Shown one piece after another: positions 53,619 to 62,866 of a stretch of DNA of 64,000 nt. Every line of letters starts with the position of its first letter. The stretch's first letter is position 1. The stretch comes from Roseibium sp. Sym1 (lineage in GTDB: Bacteria; Pseudomonadota; Alphaproteobacteria; Rhizobiales; Stappiaceae). The notes under the pieces are model-generated. The model searched no databases. It was given only the letters and a program-made list of their open reading frames with translations, and was not told the DNA's origin. The position numbers and the translations under genes are program-made. The stretch lies in the NCBI RefSeq assembly GCF_027359675.1, contig NZ_CP114786.1:4748501-4812500 (forward strand), in the 5' to 3' direction.

Positions 53619-54256
53619 TGTCGACTTCCGCTGCCTCCCATATTCCCGTTCTGTCTGTTCCGAAATTCAAGACCTTCGAGGCCTATGACGGGGCGCTGGC
53701 AGAAGTGCTGGAGCCCACGGACATGCCCCCGGCCGAACCGAGTGCCGAAGAGCGTCTCCAGGCCGAATTCGAGCGTGGGCTCACCGAAGGCGATGACCGC
53801 ATGCGCGCCCATTACGAGGCCATTCTTGAAGAGGAGCGCGCGAACCACACCCGATTGCTGGAAGAAGAGCGCGTCCGTTTTGACATGCGCGAAGCGGCGA
53901 ATGTGAGTGCGGCAATCGAAGGCTTTGTCGACATTGTCGAACAGCGCCTGTCCTATTCCGTGGCCAGGTTGCTGCAGCCGTTCCTGAAGGAGCGGATTGT
54001 CGATCAGCTTGTCGCCGCCTTCGCTTCGAACCTGCGGCAGCTCACCGAACATGATCCCGACAAGATCATCAGGTTGCGCGGTCCCGAGACGCTGGTGGCC
54101 AGGGTCCTTGAGCAATTGCCGTCGTTCCGCGACCGGATCGAGGTTCACAAGGCTGATCAGGTGGAGCTGGTTGCACTCTTTGATGAAACCACGATCGAAA
54201 CGAGGCTGGGACAGTGGCTGGCCCAGGTCGACATGATTGAAAAGGAGGCCGACTGA
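53618..54256 (+). CDS. FliH-like flagellar export/assembly protein
   Basis: FliH holds the export ATPase FliI inactive and links it to the C-ring. This 212-residue protein is divergent. It has an acidic helical region (about 40-95, rich in Glu and Arg, coiled-coil-like) and a C-terminal domain (120-205, FLKERIVDQLVAAFASNL ... RLRGPETLVARVLEQL ... ETRLGQWLAQVDM) with the FliH/V-ATPase-E helix pattern. It overlaps fliF and motB by one base each. The call rests on pattern and position; another motor-associated role is possible. Confidence 0.6.
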   Translation: MSTSAASHIPVLSVPKFKTFEAYDGALAEVLEPTDMPPAEPSAEERLQAEFERGLTEGDDRMRAHYEAILEEERANHTRLLEEERVRFDMREAANVSAAIEGFVDIVEQRLSYSVARLLQPFLKERIVDQLVAAFASNLRQLTEHDPDKIIRLRGPETLVARVLEQLPSFRDRIEVHKADQVELVALFDETTIETRLGQWLAQVDMIEKEAD

Positions 54257-55722
54257 TGCTCGAGGGCCACCCGAACGAGATCGTCATTGTCAGGCGCAAG
54301 AACAGCTGGGAAGAAGATTACCTTCCACACGGCGTCTGGAAAATCGCCTATGCGGACTTCATGACCGCACTGATGGCGTTTTTCCTGGTGATGTGGCTGA
54401 TCAATGTCACCGATGACAGCGTCCGCCGCGGCGTCGCGCAATATTTCAATCCGGTCAAGCTTGCCTCGACGGCGCCCAACCGGAAGGGCCTCAACGATCC
54501 TCTTGTCAGCGGCGATACAAACGAGAACGGCACGAAGCTGTTCAACGGCAAGCTGGGCGGATCCGAAGAGCCGGTCGACCAGGATGAGAATTTCGGGTCC
54601 GGCATCGAGGCCGGACACAAGCCGGAAGAGGTTCCGGAACGCCCCGAACAGGGAGGCGCGCCGGCCTCCGGACAATTCACGCAGTTGCATTCGGAATCGA
54701 TCCTGTTCTCGGATCCCTATGCCGTTCTGGACACGCTTGCGGAAAAGATCCGTGTTGCCGAGACGCTGGAGGACAACCCGCGGGGCATCGGTACCGGTCT
54801 TCAGAAGCAGGAAGGTGCCCAGGGCGGGCAAGCCTATCGCGACCCCTTCGATCCGATGTTCTGGCAGTTCAGGCCGGGACGGGGTGTCGACGGGTCCGAA
54901 ACGGCTTCCGTCGGAACGCCGGGAGATGGTGCCGGTCACAGCGGAGCGCGGCTGGAGGGTGACCTGGCTTTTGGTGCGCCTTTCGACGAGGGGCATTCGC
55001 AAGACACGGGAGCCGGGCTCGCGGAGGCCGGACCGCGCCCCGGTCCGGCAACGGTCGAACCCGCGACGGACGCAGGAGACGCGGGGACCTCGGAGTTCGA
55101 GCGCACCGGTAGCGGCCGGTTCGCCGAAACAGGCACCAGCACCGATCCGGTCGTTGCACATGTGACGGGACGCACTGACCTTACGCAGGTCGGCGAGACC
55201 TCCCTGAAGGGCGCTCAGCCGGTCGTTGGTGAGGATGTCGATGTCTCCGAAAGCGCAGCCGATACCCTGGTCGCACGCCTGTCCGATATCCTTGAGGAGA
55301 CGGATGGCACCATCCTGGAAGAGACCGCCAGCCAGATCACGGTGGACCGTCTGGGCGAGGGGGCCTTGATCAGCCTTACCGACGATCAGAACTTCGGCAT
55401 GTTCGCCATCGGCTCTGCAGAGCCGCGTCCGGAACTGGTCAAGCTGCTGGAGAGGATCGGCAGCGAGATCTCCGAGACGTCAGGCCAGATTGTCATCAAG
55501 GGGCACACCGATGCCCGGCCGTTCAGGAGCAAGACATACGATAATTGGCGCCTGTCTTCTGCCCGGGCGCACATGGCGCTTTACATGCTCGCGCGGGGCG
55601 GCGTTGCAAAGAGCCGTTTCGATCGTGTCGAAGGCTCGGCTGACCGGCACCTGAAGTATCCCGACGATCCGTTTGCGGCGGGCAACCGCCGTATCGAAAT
55701 CTACCTGCTGGAGGAGCGGTGA
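54256..55722 (+). CDS. motB: Flagellar stator protein MotB with a long periplasmic linker
   Basis: MotB couples proton flow to torque and anchors the stator to peptidoglycan. The 488-residue protein has one N-terminal helix with the proton-binding Asp34 (KIAYADFMTALMAFFLVMWL) and a C-terminal OmpA-like domain (about 360-488, VIKGHTDARPF and NRRIEIYL). The linker of about 300 residues is acidic and Gly/Glu/Pro-rich, longer than the E. coli form. motA is not adjacent; in rhizobia it is elsewhere. motC overlaps its stop. Confidence 0.95.
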   Translation: MLEGHPNEIVIVRRKNSWEEDYLPHGVWKIAYADFMTALMAFFLVMWLINVTDDSVRRGVAQYFNPVKLASTAPNRKGLNDPLVSGDTNENGTKLFNGKLGGSEEPVDQDENFGSGIEAGHKPEEVPERPEQGGAPASGQFTQLHSESILFSDPYAVLDTLAEKIRVAETLEDNPRGIGTGLQKQEGAQGGQAYRDPFDPMFWQFRPGRGVDGSETASVGTPGDGAGHSGARLEGDLAFGAPFDEGHSQDTGAGLAEAGPRPGPATVEPATDAGDAGTSEFERTGSGRFAETGTSTDPVVAHVTGRTDLTQVGETSLKGAQPVVGEDVDVSESAADTLVARLSDILEETDGTILEETASQITVDRLGEGALISLTDDQNFGMFAIGSAEPRPELVKLLERIGSEISETSGQIVIKGHTDARPFRSKTYDNWRLSSARAHMALYMLARGGVAKSRFDRVEGSADRHLKYPDDPFAAGNRRIEIYLLEER

Positions 55723-56951
55723 TGCGCCTGTCAGACTGTTTCAAAAGGTTCGCGTCCGCTCTGTTGCTGGCCTTGTATGCAACCTTCGCACACATTGCCG
55801 GTGCGAGTGCGGAAGCCCAGGGCACCGGGACACGGGATGCCCGGCCCTTCGAGATGATCCGGTCGCTGCAGGTTCTTCAGGAGCAGATCGCGCAGGGCAA
55901 CAGCCATGCCCTGCGCGCGCAGCGCTCGTTGCTGGTCAAAATGGACAGGGACTTCTTCAACATGCCTGCCGACATGTGGCAGGAACCGCGCAATGCACGT
56001 GCGGCAGTCGTACACCTCCTGAGTGGGGGGCACCCGCGCGTCATGCGAAAGCTGCTCACGCTTGAACCTGCACCCGCCGTGGACCGGAGACTTCTTGAGG
56101 CCTCGCTGGCCTATGTCGAGGGCCGGGAGGAAGACATGCTGGGGCTTCTTGAGGATATCGACCCCCTGGATCTGCCTGCGGGTCTCGGAGGCCATGTGGC
56201 CCTGGTGAAGGCCGCCCCGTACATCCGCACCGATCCGGCCAGGGCGATGCAGCTTCTGCAGGTCGCAAGCCTGCTGATGCCCGGAAGCCTTGTCGAGGAA
56301 GCCGCCCTGCGCAGGGAAGTCTTCGTTGCCGGCATGATGGCGGATGTGGACCGGTTTCGTGTTCTCAGCATCCGCTATCTGCGCCGCTTTCGAAGTTCAG
56401 TCTATGCGGGCGATTTCCGCCGCCGCTTCGCGTTGGCCCTGGACACGCTCGGCTTTGTCAAAAGCGAGGACAAGTTCGCCTTGCTCGATCCGGTGCTTCA
56501 CGAATTCGATGCCGACTCCCGGCGGGGGCTCTACCTGAGACTTGCCCGGTCCGCCCTCCTTGCCGGGCATCTGAACGTGGCGCGCAAGGCAACCGGGGAG
56601 GCACTCCTGCTTGCGGTCGAAGGCACCAGGGAACACGAGATTCTGAAAATCTACCTGGCCGCAACCCGGCTCGATCCGGAAATGATCACCGCCAACCGGG
56701 ACCTGCTTTGGTCGGTCGACCCGCAAATGCTGTCGGACCAGGATCGCGCGGTGCTTGACGGCGTCTATGTGGTGCTCAATTCCGTGCGCCATTTTCCGGA
56801 ACCGCCGGACAACGTGATTGGCGAATTCAACGTTGCAAGCTCGATGAAAGACCCCGAACAGCGCGACTGGGTCACTGCGGACATGGACCTGGCCGAAGCC
56901 CTGCTGGGCAGGACGGGAAAGGCGTTCGAGCTGCGCGGAGATGCAAAATGA
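55722..56951 (+). CDS. motC: Periplasmic motility protein MotC
   Basis: MotC is a rhizobial-type periplasmic partner of MotB that affects stator energising and speed. The 409-residue precursor has a signal peptide (residues 8-30) and an all-helical, repeat-like body (RDFFNMPADMWQEPRNARAAVVHLLSGG, YIRTDPARAMQLLQVASLLMPGSLVEEAALRREV). ATG 55722 overlaps the motB stop; GAGGAG is 5 bases upstream. fliK overlaps its end by 4 bases. Confidence 0.92.
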   Translation: MRLSDCFKRFASALLLALYATFAHIAGASAEAQGTGTRDARPFEMIRSLQVLQEQIAQGNSHALRAQRSLLVKMDRDFFNMPADMWQEPRNARAAVVHLLSGGHPRVMRKLLTLEPAPAVDRRLLEASLAYVEGREEDMLGLLEDIDPLDLPAGLGGHVALVKAAPYIRTDPARAMQLLQVASLLMPGSLVEEAALRREVFVAGMMADVDRFRVLSIRYLRRFRSSVYAGDFRRRFALALDTLGFVKSEDKFALLDPVLHEFDADSRRGLYLRLARSALLAGHLNVARKATGEALLLAVEGTREHEILKIYLAATRLDPEMITANRDLLWSVDPQMLSDQDRAVLDGVYVVLNSVRHFPEPPDNVIGEFNVASSMKDPEQRDWVTADMDLAEALLGRTGKAFELRGDAK

Positions 56952-58267
56952 CGGTCAAGACAGATGCACTGATCCCGCAGGCCCCCAAATCCGGCAAGGC
57001 GGCGGAGGTCGCCACAGACGGCCGGGGAGGAGGGGCCGCCAAGGACGCCGCTGCGGCGTTCCAGTCCATCCTGCAGGGAATGAAACGGGAAGGCACGCAG
57101 GCCGGGAGCGGTGAGGAGGACAGTCACGGTGCCTCCACCGGCAACCGGTCCGGTGGTCAAGCGGGCGCCGGGGCAGGGACAGGCGAATTGGACGGCAAGA
57201 CGGCTCAGGACGGCGCCAAGACGAGCGGCCAGGTCACTTTTTCCACCAGCAATCTCGTCGATGCCCTGCGCCAGGTGTCGCACAACGTGATGTCGGGGAT
57301 CTCGGGCGACGGGTCATCCTCCGGCGAAGGCGAAGACGCCGGTCCCGCCGGAGACCGGAGGCAGGCCGGCGCGGAGCTTGCCGCTGCGACGATCGGCCTG
57401 CCGCCGGGTGCGGTGCCGGCGCGCAAGCCGGGGCAAAGTCCCCATGCCGCGGCGGCTGCCCGGACACCGCCAGGAAGCGGAACGCCCGGGGGGGCACCCG
57501 ATCCAGCCCCTCAAGCATTGGCCGGCCGGGACGGCGCGGCCAGAACCGGAACCTCTTCTCTCTTTGCGCAATTCGGCGTGGAGCCGGAGACAGCGTCAGG
57601 GTCCATGACGAGTTCCGCGCGCGGCTCAACACTGCCGGAAGAGGCCACCGGCGCGGTCAAGGTTCTCCGGCAGGAAACCCATTTCGCACCCAACCTGCGC
57701 CTGTCCCCAGCGCAGCAGGTGGCGGATCAGGTTGGCTCCGCCCTCAAATCGCTGGCTTCCGACACCAGACTGGCGGCGCAGGGGGGAGTTACCCACAAGG
57801 CAGAAGGCCCTGTGCTGAAAACGCTGGATATCCAGCTCACGCCACATGAACTGGGCACCGTCAAAGTGTCCCTGAGAATGGTTGGTGATACCGTTGAGGT
57901 AACGCTTCAGACGAGCAAGGCACAGACCGCGGACCTTCTGAGGCAGGACCGGCAACTGCTGGACCAGATGCTCCGGACCACCGGCTTCAAGGCCGACGCG
58001 ATCACGATCCAGGCCGCTGATGATCGTGCTTCCATATCCGCCGGATCCGGTGCCAACGGCAATTCGGCGATGAACCAGAACACGTCCGGCAATGGCACGT
58101 TCAGCGACGGTCAGCCGCAGAATTCCGGCAACGGTAATTTCGGCCAGAACCCGGATCGTCGGGGACAAGAGGCCCACGGCAACATGTTTCCGGAAACAGA
58201 CATATCGAGAGGAAAAGATCATGAGGAAGACACTGGCAACAGCCTGTCTGACGGCATCTATCTTTAG
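56948..58267 (+). CDS. fliK: Flagellar hook-length control protein FliK (rhizobial MotD type)
   Basis: FliK measures hook length and switches export from hook to filament proteins. The 439-residue protein has a low-complexity Gly/Ala/Pro-rich ruler region and a C-terminal Flg_hook domain (about 285-370, LKTLDIQLTPHELGTVKVSLRM ... LLRQDRQLLDQMLRTTGF). This is the gene once named motD in Sinorhizobium. Its 3' end overlaps the muramidase gene by 47 bases in another frame. Confidence 0.9.
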   Translation: MTVKTDALIPQAPKSGKAAEVATDGRGGGAAKDAAAAFQSILQGMKREGTQAGSGEEDSHGASTGNRSGGQAGAGAGTGELDGKTAQDGAKTSGQVTFSTSNLVDALRQVSHNVMSGISGDGSSSGEGEDAGPAGDRRQAGAELAAATIGLPPGAVPARKPGQSPHAAAAARTPPGSGTPGGAPDPAPQALAGRDGAARTGTSSLFAQFGVEPETASGSMTSSARGSTLPEEATGAVKVLRQETHFAPNLRLSPAQQVADQVGSALKSLASDTRLAAQGGVTHKAEGPVLKTLDIQLTPHELGTVKVSLRMVGDTVEVTLQTSKAQTADLLRQDRQLLDQMLRTTGFKADAITIQAADDRASISAGSGANGNSAMNQNTSGNGTFSDGQPQNSGNGNFGQNPDRRGQEAHGNMFPETDISRGKDHEEDTGNSLSDGIYL

Positions 58268-58793
58268 CATTGCCGCCACCCTTCCGGTCGCCGCGGAGGT
58301 GCAGAATGTCTGTGAACGTGAAATGATCGCGGCGGCCCAGAAATACCGGGTGCCGCTCGGGGTTCTCTATGCCGTTGGACTGACAGAGACGGGACGGCGC
58401 AATTCCCTCTATCCCTACGCCCTCAACATCGAGGGGAAATCCAGGTTCCCGCCCAGCCGCAAGGCGGCGGAACAGGATGTGGAACAGGCGCGAAAGCACG
58501 GCAAGAAACTGATCGACATCGGCTGCATGCAGATCAACCACTATTACCACGGCAACAAGTTCCGTTCGGTCGAACACATGCTCGAGCCGCGCGCGAATGT
58601 GCAATATGCCGCCCGGTTTCTGAAGGATCTGCGCCGCCGCCAGGGGTCCTGGACCATGGCCGTTGCGCGCTACCATGCCGGCCCAAACAACGATCCGGCA
58701 CAAAAACGCTATGTCTGTACGGTGATCCGCAACATGGTTGCTTCGGGATTCGGAAACTGGACGCGCAAATCCAAGCAGTTCTGCGGCGCTTGA
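58221..58793 (+). CDS. Periplasmic SLT-type muramidase of the flagellar cluster
   Basis: The 190-residue precursor has a signal peptide (residues 2-25) and a single lytic-transglycosylase (SLT, goose-lysozyme-like) domain, with the catalytic Glu in AVGLTETG and the IDIGCMQINHYYHG and VARYHAGPNN motifs. In alphaproteobacteria without a FlgJ muramidase domain, a dedicated SLT enzyme (SltF in Rhodobacter) opens peptidoglycan for the rod. ATG 58221 follows GAGGAAAAG. Position and overlap with fliK support a flagellar role. Confidence 0.88.
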   Translation: MRKTLATACLTASIFSIAATLPVAAEVQNVCEREMIAAAQKYRVPLGVLYAVGLTETGRRNSLYPYALNIEGKSRFPPSRKAAEQDVEQARKHGKKLIDIGCMQINHYYHGNKFRSVEHMLEPRANVQYAARFLKDLRRRQGSWTMAVARYHAGPNNDPAQKRYVCTVIRNMVASGFGNWTRKSKQFCGA

Positions 58794-58795
58794 AG

Positions 58796-58842
58796 AGGAA
58801 ACATTGGCGCTGCACACGTCACTGTTTCCTTCTTTGTTCGAT
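58796..58842 (+). terminator. Possible terminator after the muramidase gene
   Basis: AGGAAACA and TGTTTCCT form an 8-bp inverted repeat with a 19-base loop, followed by TCTTTGTT. The loop is long and the T tract broken, so the call is weak. Confidence 0.35.
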
Positions 58843-58902
58843 AGATACAATTTTAGATAATTAAGTATCTGAATTTCAACAATAAATATTTTCAGGAGAA
58901 CA

Positions 58903-58918
58903 GCTTCACGCAAGTTCG
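58903..58918 (+). promoter_or_regulatory. Shared flagellar upstream element before flgE
   Basis: GCTTCACGCAAGTTCG is identical to the element upstream of the flagellin gene. Here it ends 45 bp before the flgE start, after a very AT-rich stretch (58840-58895). The TAGG that follows it at the flagellin gene and flgB is not seen here. Confidence 0.5.
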
Positions 58919-58963
58919 ACCGGTTTGACTACGTCCAGTTGATTTGGACACAGGAGATCGGTC

Positions 58964-60238
58964 ATGGGCCTTTTCGGAGTGATGCGCAGCGGCGTTTCCG
59001 GCATGAACGCGCAATCGAGCAAGCTCGGTACCGTTGCCGAGAACGTCATGAATTCAAGCACGAACGGATACAAGCGTGCTCAGTCGGAGTTTTCCTCGCT
59101 CGTGGTGTCGCAAGGGGCAGGCTCGTTCAACTCCGGCGGGGTCGAGGCCCACACGCAGTATCAGATCTCGAAGCAGGGCAATATCAGCTTCACAACTTCC
59201 AAGCTCGACCTTGCTGTGGACGGCAACGGTTTCTTCGTCGTGGGCAATGAAGCCGGCGAGAGCTTTCTGACCCGGGCCGGACACTTCGTGCCGGACGGGG
59301 ACGGGTATCTTTTGAACACGGCAGGCTATTACCTGCAGGGCTACCCGATCAGCGGCAACACCGCGCCGACGACGGTCGCAAACGGCCTGGGTGGTCTGGA
59401 ACGGATCAACATCACGCAGAACCAGCTTGAGGCGACGCCGACCGACGAGGCGTTTCTGCGGGTGAATGTGGACGAGGACTCGCCTGTTGTTCCGGCCGTC
59501 GACCTGCCGTCCGCCAACGCGGCGACCGCGACGTTCTCCCACAAGACCTCCATGATCGTCTATGACAACCTCGGCAACGAAGTGAAGCTGGATGTCTATT
59601 ATTCCAAGGTCACCGAGACGGCCGCGGACTCCGATTGGGAAGTCGCGATCTACGATGCGGCGGATGCCGCTCCCGGCGGCGGATTTCCCTATGCGGCACC
59701 GGCTCTCAACACCCAGACGCTCACATTCGATCGCACCAATGGTCAGCTGACCGCCGCGAGCGCGACCACCATCAACGTCACGGTCCCGAATGGCTCGACA
59801 TTCGACATCGATCTCGACCAGTCGACCTATACCGACGCGGACTTCGTCGTCACCAACGTGGATGCCAACGGCAACACTCCGAGTTCGGTCAAGAACGTGG
59901 AATTCGACGACGACGGCACGCTTTATGCCATCTACACCAACGGCGACCGGCGGGCGATCTACCAGATCCCGCTTGCCAACGTGCCGAGCCCCGATCGCCT
60001 GTCGCCGCAGTCGGGCAACATCTACAGGCCGTCCTTCGATTCAGGAGACGTGCGTGTCGGATTTGCCGGCGAGGGCGGCATGGGCAAGATCAAGGTCGGT
60101 GGCCTGGAGGACTCCAATGTCGATCTCGGCAACGAACTGACCTCCATGATCGAGTCCCAGCGCACCTACACGGCGAACTCGCAGGTCTTCAAGGCCGGAT
60201 CCGACCTGCTCGAGCAGCTTGTCAACCTGGTCCGCTAA
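58964..60238 (+). CDS. flgE: Flagellar hook protein FlgE
   Basis: FlgE builds the hook. The 424-residue protein has the N-terminal rod/hook pattern (MRSGVSGMNAQSSKLGTVAENVMNSSTNGYKRA) and the C-terminal one (LTSMIESQRTYTANSQVFKAGSDLLEQLVNLVR). A D1/D2 insertion lies in the middle. It starts a late unit flgE-flgK-flgL-flaF-flbT-flgD with its own upstream element. Confidence 0.96.
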   Translation: MGLFGVMRSGVSGMNAQSSKLGTVAENVMNSSTNGYKRAQSEFSSLVVSQGAGSFNSGGVEAHTQYQISKQGNISFTTSKLDLAVDGNGFFVVGNEAGESFLTRAGHFVPDGDGYLLNTAGYYLQGYPISGNTAPTTVANGLGGLERINITQNQLEATPTDEAFLRVNVDEDSPVVPAVDLPSANAATATFSHKTSMIVYDNLGNEVKLDVYYSKVTETAADSDWEVAIYDAADAAPGGGFPYAAPALNTQTLTFDRTNGQLTAASATTINVTVPNGSTFDIDLDQSTYTDADFVVTNVDANGNTPSSVKNVEFDDDGTLYAIYTNGDRRAIYQIPLANVPSPDRLSPQSGNIYRPSFDSGDVRVGFAGEGGMGKIKVGGLEDSNVDLGNELTSMIESQRTYTANSQVFKAGSDLLEQLVNLVR

Positions 60239-60271
60239 CGGGGCAACTCCGCCAACTGGAAAGTCTTCATC

Positions 60272-61762
60272 ATGAGTTTGTCCGTAGCCCTCAAGGTCGC
60301 CCAGTCCGCGCTCGCGGCCCGGCAGACGGAATCCTCGGTCATTGCCCGAAATGTTTCGGGCGCCCAGGATCCCGGCTATTCGCGAAAATCTGTTCTCCTC
60401 AGCCAGACCTATACCGACAGCGGCCAGGCCGGAGGTCTCAAGGTCGACGGTATCGGCCGTGTCACCGACAGCGCGCTGTATCATTCCCTGTTGCAGTCCA
60501 CGTCGACAGGCACCTCGCAGGAAACGGTCCTCGCCGGCCTGACGCGCCTGTCCGAGACGACCGGAGACACGCAGGACCAGATGTCGGCGGCGGCGCGGCT
60601 CGGGGCGCTGAAACTGTCGCTGCAAAGCTACGCGTCCGACCCGAACAACGCCATCCAGGCCCAGGACGTGCTCCAGGCCTCCAAGGACATGGTCCAGACC
60701 CTGCAATCTGGCAGTGCCCTGGTTCAGGAGGTCCGCGCCAATGCGGATACCGACATGGCGACCTCCGTGCGCGAGATCAATACGCTGCTGACGCAGCTTG
60801 AGGATCTCAATGCGGTGGTCGTGCGCGGCAACCAGTCCGGCGCGGACGTGACCGACGCGCTGGACAGCCGTGACCAGGTGCTTCTCAAGTTGTCCGAGGA
60901 AATCGGCATCACGACGCTGAACCGCAGTCATGGCGACATCGTCGTCTACACGGACAGTGGCGTGACATTGTTCGAAACCACGGCGCGCGAGGTCGCCTTC
61001 CAGCAGACCGTCGTCTATGACGCGACCACGACCGGAAACGCGGTGATGGTCGACGGCGTTCCGGTGGCTGGCCCGGGGGCGGTCATGGAGATCAAGTCCG
61101 GGCGCCTGCACGGCCTCGCCGAATTGCGTGATGACGTGGCGGTGACCTATCAGGGGCAGCTTGATGAAATCGCCCGTGGCCTGATCGAGGCCTTTGCCGA
61201 AAGCGACCAGAGCGGTGGGGGCGGACCGGATCAGGCCGGTCTCTTCACCTGGTCCGGCGGACCGGGCATGCCTGCCGCGGCCACTCTCGCACCGGGTCTC
61301 GCAGCCGAAATCACTGTGAATGCCAACGCGGATCCGGACCAGGGCGGTTCACTCGACCGGCTGCGCGACGGTGGCATCTCGGACCCGGTCGACCCGGACT
61401 ACAACTACAACCCTTCGGGGGCGGCCGGATATTCGGATCGTTTGCAGGAACTGGTTTCCGCTTTCGACGCGGACACGGTCTTTGACGGTGGCGTCGAGCT
61501 GGACCCGACGGATTCCCTGAGCGGATTTGCCTCGTCGTCGGTGAGCTGGCTGGAAAGCAACCGCAAGACCATGACCAGCAATGTCGAGGTCCAAAGCGTC
61601 ATTCTCGGCCGCACCGCTGAAAACCTGAACAACAAGACCGGTGTCAATATCGACGAGGAGATGACGCTGCTGCTCGAAATCGAGCGGTCCTATTCGGCGG
61701 CGACGCGCCTGATCTCGGCGGTCGATGCCATGCTCGAAGATCTTCTGGCGGCAGCGAGGTAA
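60272..61762 (+). CDS. flgK: Hook-filament junction protein FlgK
   Basis: FlgK (HAP1) joins hook to filament. The 496-residue protein has the HAP1 N terminus (ALKVAQSALAARQTESSVIARNVSGAQDPGYSRKS) and C terminus (VNIDEEMTLLLEIERSYSAATRLISAVDAMLEDLLAA). The EEM...LLE...SY.A signature is typical. flgL follows after 6 bp. Confidence 0.95.
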   Translation: MSLSVALKVAQSALAARQTESSVIARNVSGAQDPGYSRKSVLLSQTYTDSGQAGGLKVDGIGRVTDSALYHSLLQSTSTGTSQETVLAGLTRLSETTGDTQDQMSAAARLGALKLSLQSYASDPNNAIQAQDVLQASKDMVQTLQSGSALVQEVRANADTDMATSVREINTLLTQLEDLNAVVVRGNQSGADVTDALDSRDQVLLKLSEEIGITTLNRSHGDIVVYTDSGVTLFETTAREVAFQQTVVYDATTTGNAVMVDGVPVAGPGAVMEIKSGRLHGLAELRDDVAVTYQGQLDEIARGLIEAFAESDQSGGGGPDQAGLFTWSGGPGMPAAATLAPGLAAEITVNANADPDQGGSLDRLRDGGISDPVDPDYNYNPSGAAGYSDRLQELVSAFDADTVFDGGVELDPTDSLSGFASSSVSWLESNRKTMTSNVEVQSVILGRTAENLNNKTGVNIDEEMTLLLEIERSYSAATRLISAVDAMLEDLLAAAR

Positions 61763-61768
61763 CCAGCC

Positions 61769-62815
61769 ATGAAAACCACCCATATCTCAACAATTTCCAT
61801 GTCGGATGCCTCGCGCAGACAGATTCAGGGCCAGTCCAGCCTGGTGCAGAAGCTGAGCGTGGAACTGTCCTCGGGCCGCAAATATGATGTCGGTCTGGAC
61901 CTCGGAACCAAGACCGGGGAGGCGGTGTCGGTCCGCGCCGAGTTTCATTTTCTGAACGGCATTATCGACACCAATGCCCTGGCGGCCTCGCGGCTGGATG
62001 TGAGCCAGGCTGCGATGGGCGATATTCTGTCCGACGCACAGGATTTCCTGTCGACGCTGGTCGCACTGAGGGAAAACGACGGCAGTGCCGATATCGTCAA
62101 GGCAGATGCCGTCGGCAATCTGGAACTGCTGACGTCCCGGCTCAACACGCAGCTCAACGGCAATTTCGTCTTTGCAGGTATCAACTCCGACCAGGAACCC
62201 CTTGCGGACTATGCCGATCCGGCTGCGGCCAACAAGGTCGCCGCGGACGCCGCCTTCCTCACCGAATTCGGCATTCCCCTGACCAGTCCCGGCGTAGCGG
62301 CGATCACGCCGGCTGCCATGGACACCTACCTGAACGGTGCCTTTGACGCCATGTTCCAGGATCCGGCCTGGGGAGCAACCTGGTCGAGTGCGTCCAGCAA
62401 CGTGATGGTGAGCCGTATCTCGGCAAGTGAAACGGTGTCGAGCTCGGTAAGTGCCAACGAGCAGGCGTTCCGCGATCTGGCCGCTGCCTACACGATGATG
62501 TCGGATCTCGGCAACGAGGACCTCGACGGGGAAACCTGGAAGGTTGTCGTCAACAAGGCCATCGAGAAGCTCGGCGGCGGCATCGCCGGCGTCACCAGTC
62601 AGATGGGCAAGCTCGGCAATGTCCAGGAGCAGGTCAAGCTCGCCAGCGAACGCCTGACCGTCCAGACGGACATCCTCAACCGACGTGTCAACGATCTCGA
62701 GAACGTCAATCTGGAGGAAACCTCCGTGCGGCTCAACACCGCCTTGACCCAGCTGGAAACCAGCTACGCGGTGACCGCCCGCATGCAGGGGCTGAGCATC
62801 CTCAACTACCTCTGA
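61769..62815 (+). CDS. flgL: Hook-filament junction protein FlgL
   Basis: FlgL (HAP3) is the second junction protein, related to flagellin. The 348-residue protein has flagellin-like ends (STISMSDASRRQIQGQSSLVQKLSVELSSGRKYD and LNTALTQLETSYAVTARMQGLSILNYL). Confidence 0.93.
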   Translation: MKTTHISTISMSDASRRQIQGQSSLVQKLSVELSSGRKYDVGLDLGTKTGEAVSVRAEFHFLNGIIDTNALAASRLDVSQAAMGDILSDAQDFLSTLVALRENDGSADIVKADAVGNLELLTSRLNTQLNGNFVFAGINSDQEPLADYADPAAANKVAADAAFLTEFGIPLTSPGVAAITPAAMDTYLNGAFDAMFQDPAWGATWSSASSNVMVSRISASETVSSSVSANEQAFRDLAAAYTMMSDLGNEDLDGETWKVVVNKAIEKLGGGIAGVTSQMGKLGNVQEQVKLASERLTVQTDILNRRVNDLENVNLEETSVRLNTALTQLETSYAVTARMQGLSILNYL

Positions 62816-62866
62816 CCCTAACCACCTGTCCAACCTTCTGGATCAAACACAAGCTTGAGAGGGCCC

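Noticed and set aside
54404..55165. A 253-codon second-frame ORF inside motB
   Set aside because: It overlaps the low-complexity linker of motB and has shadow-frame composition (Arg/Pro/Ser-rich).
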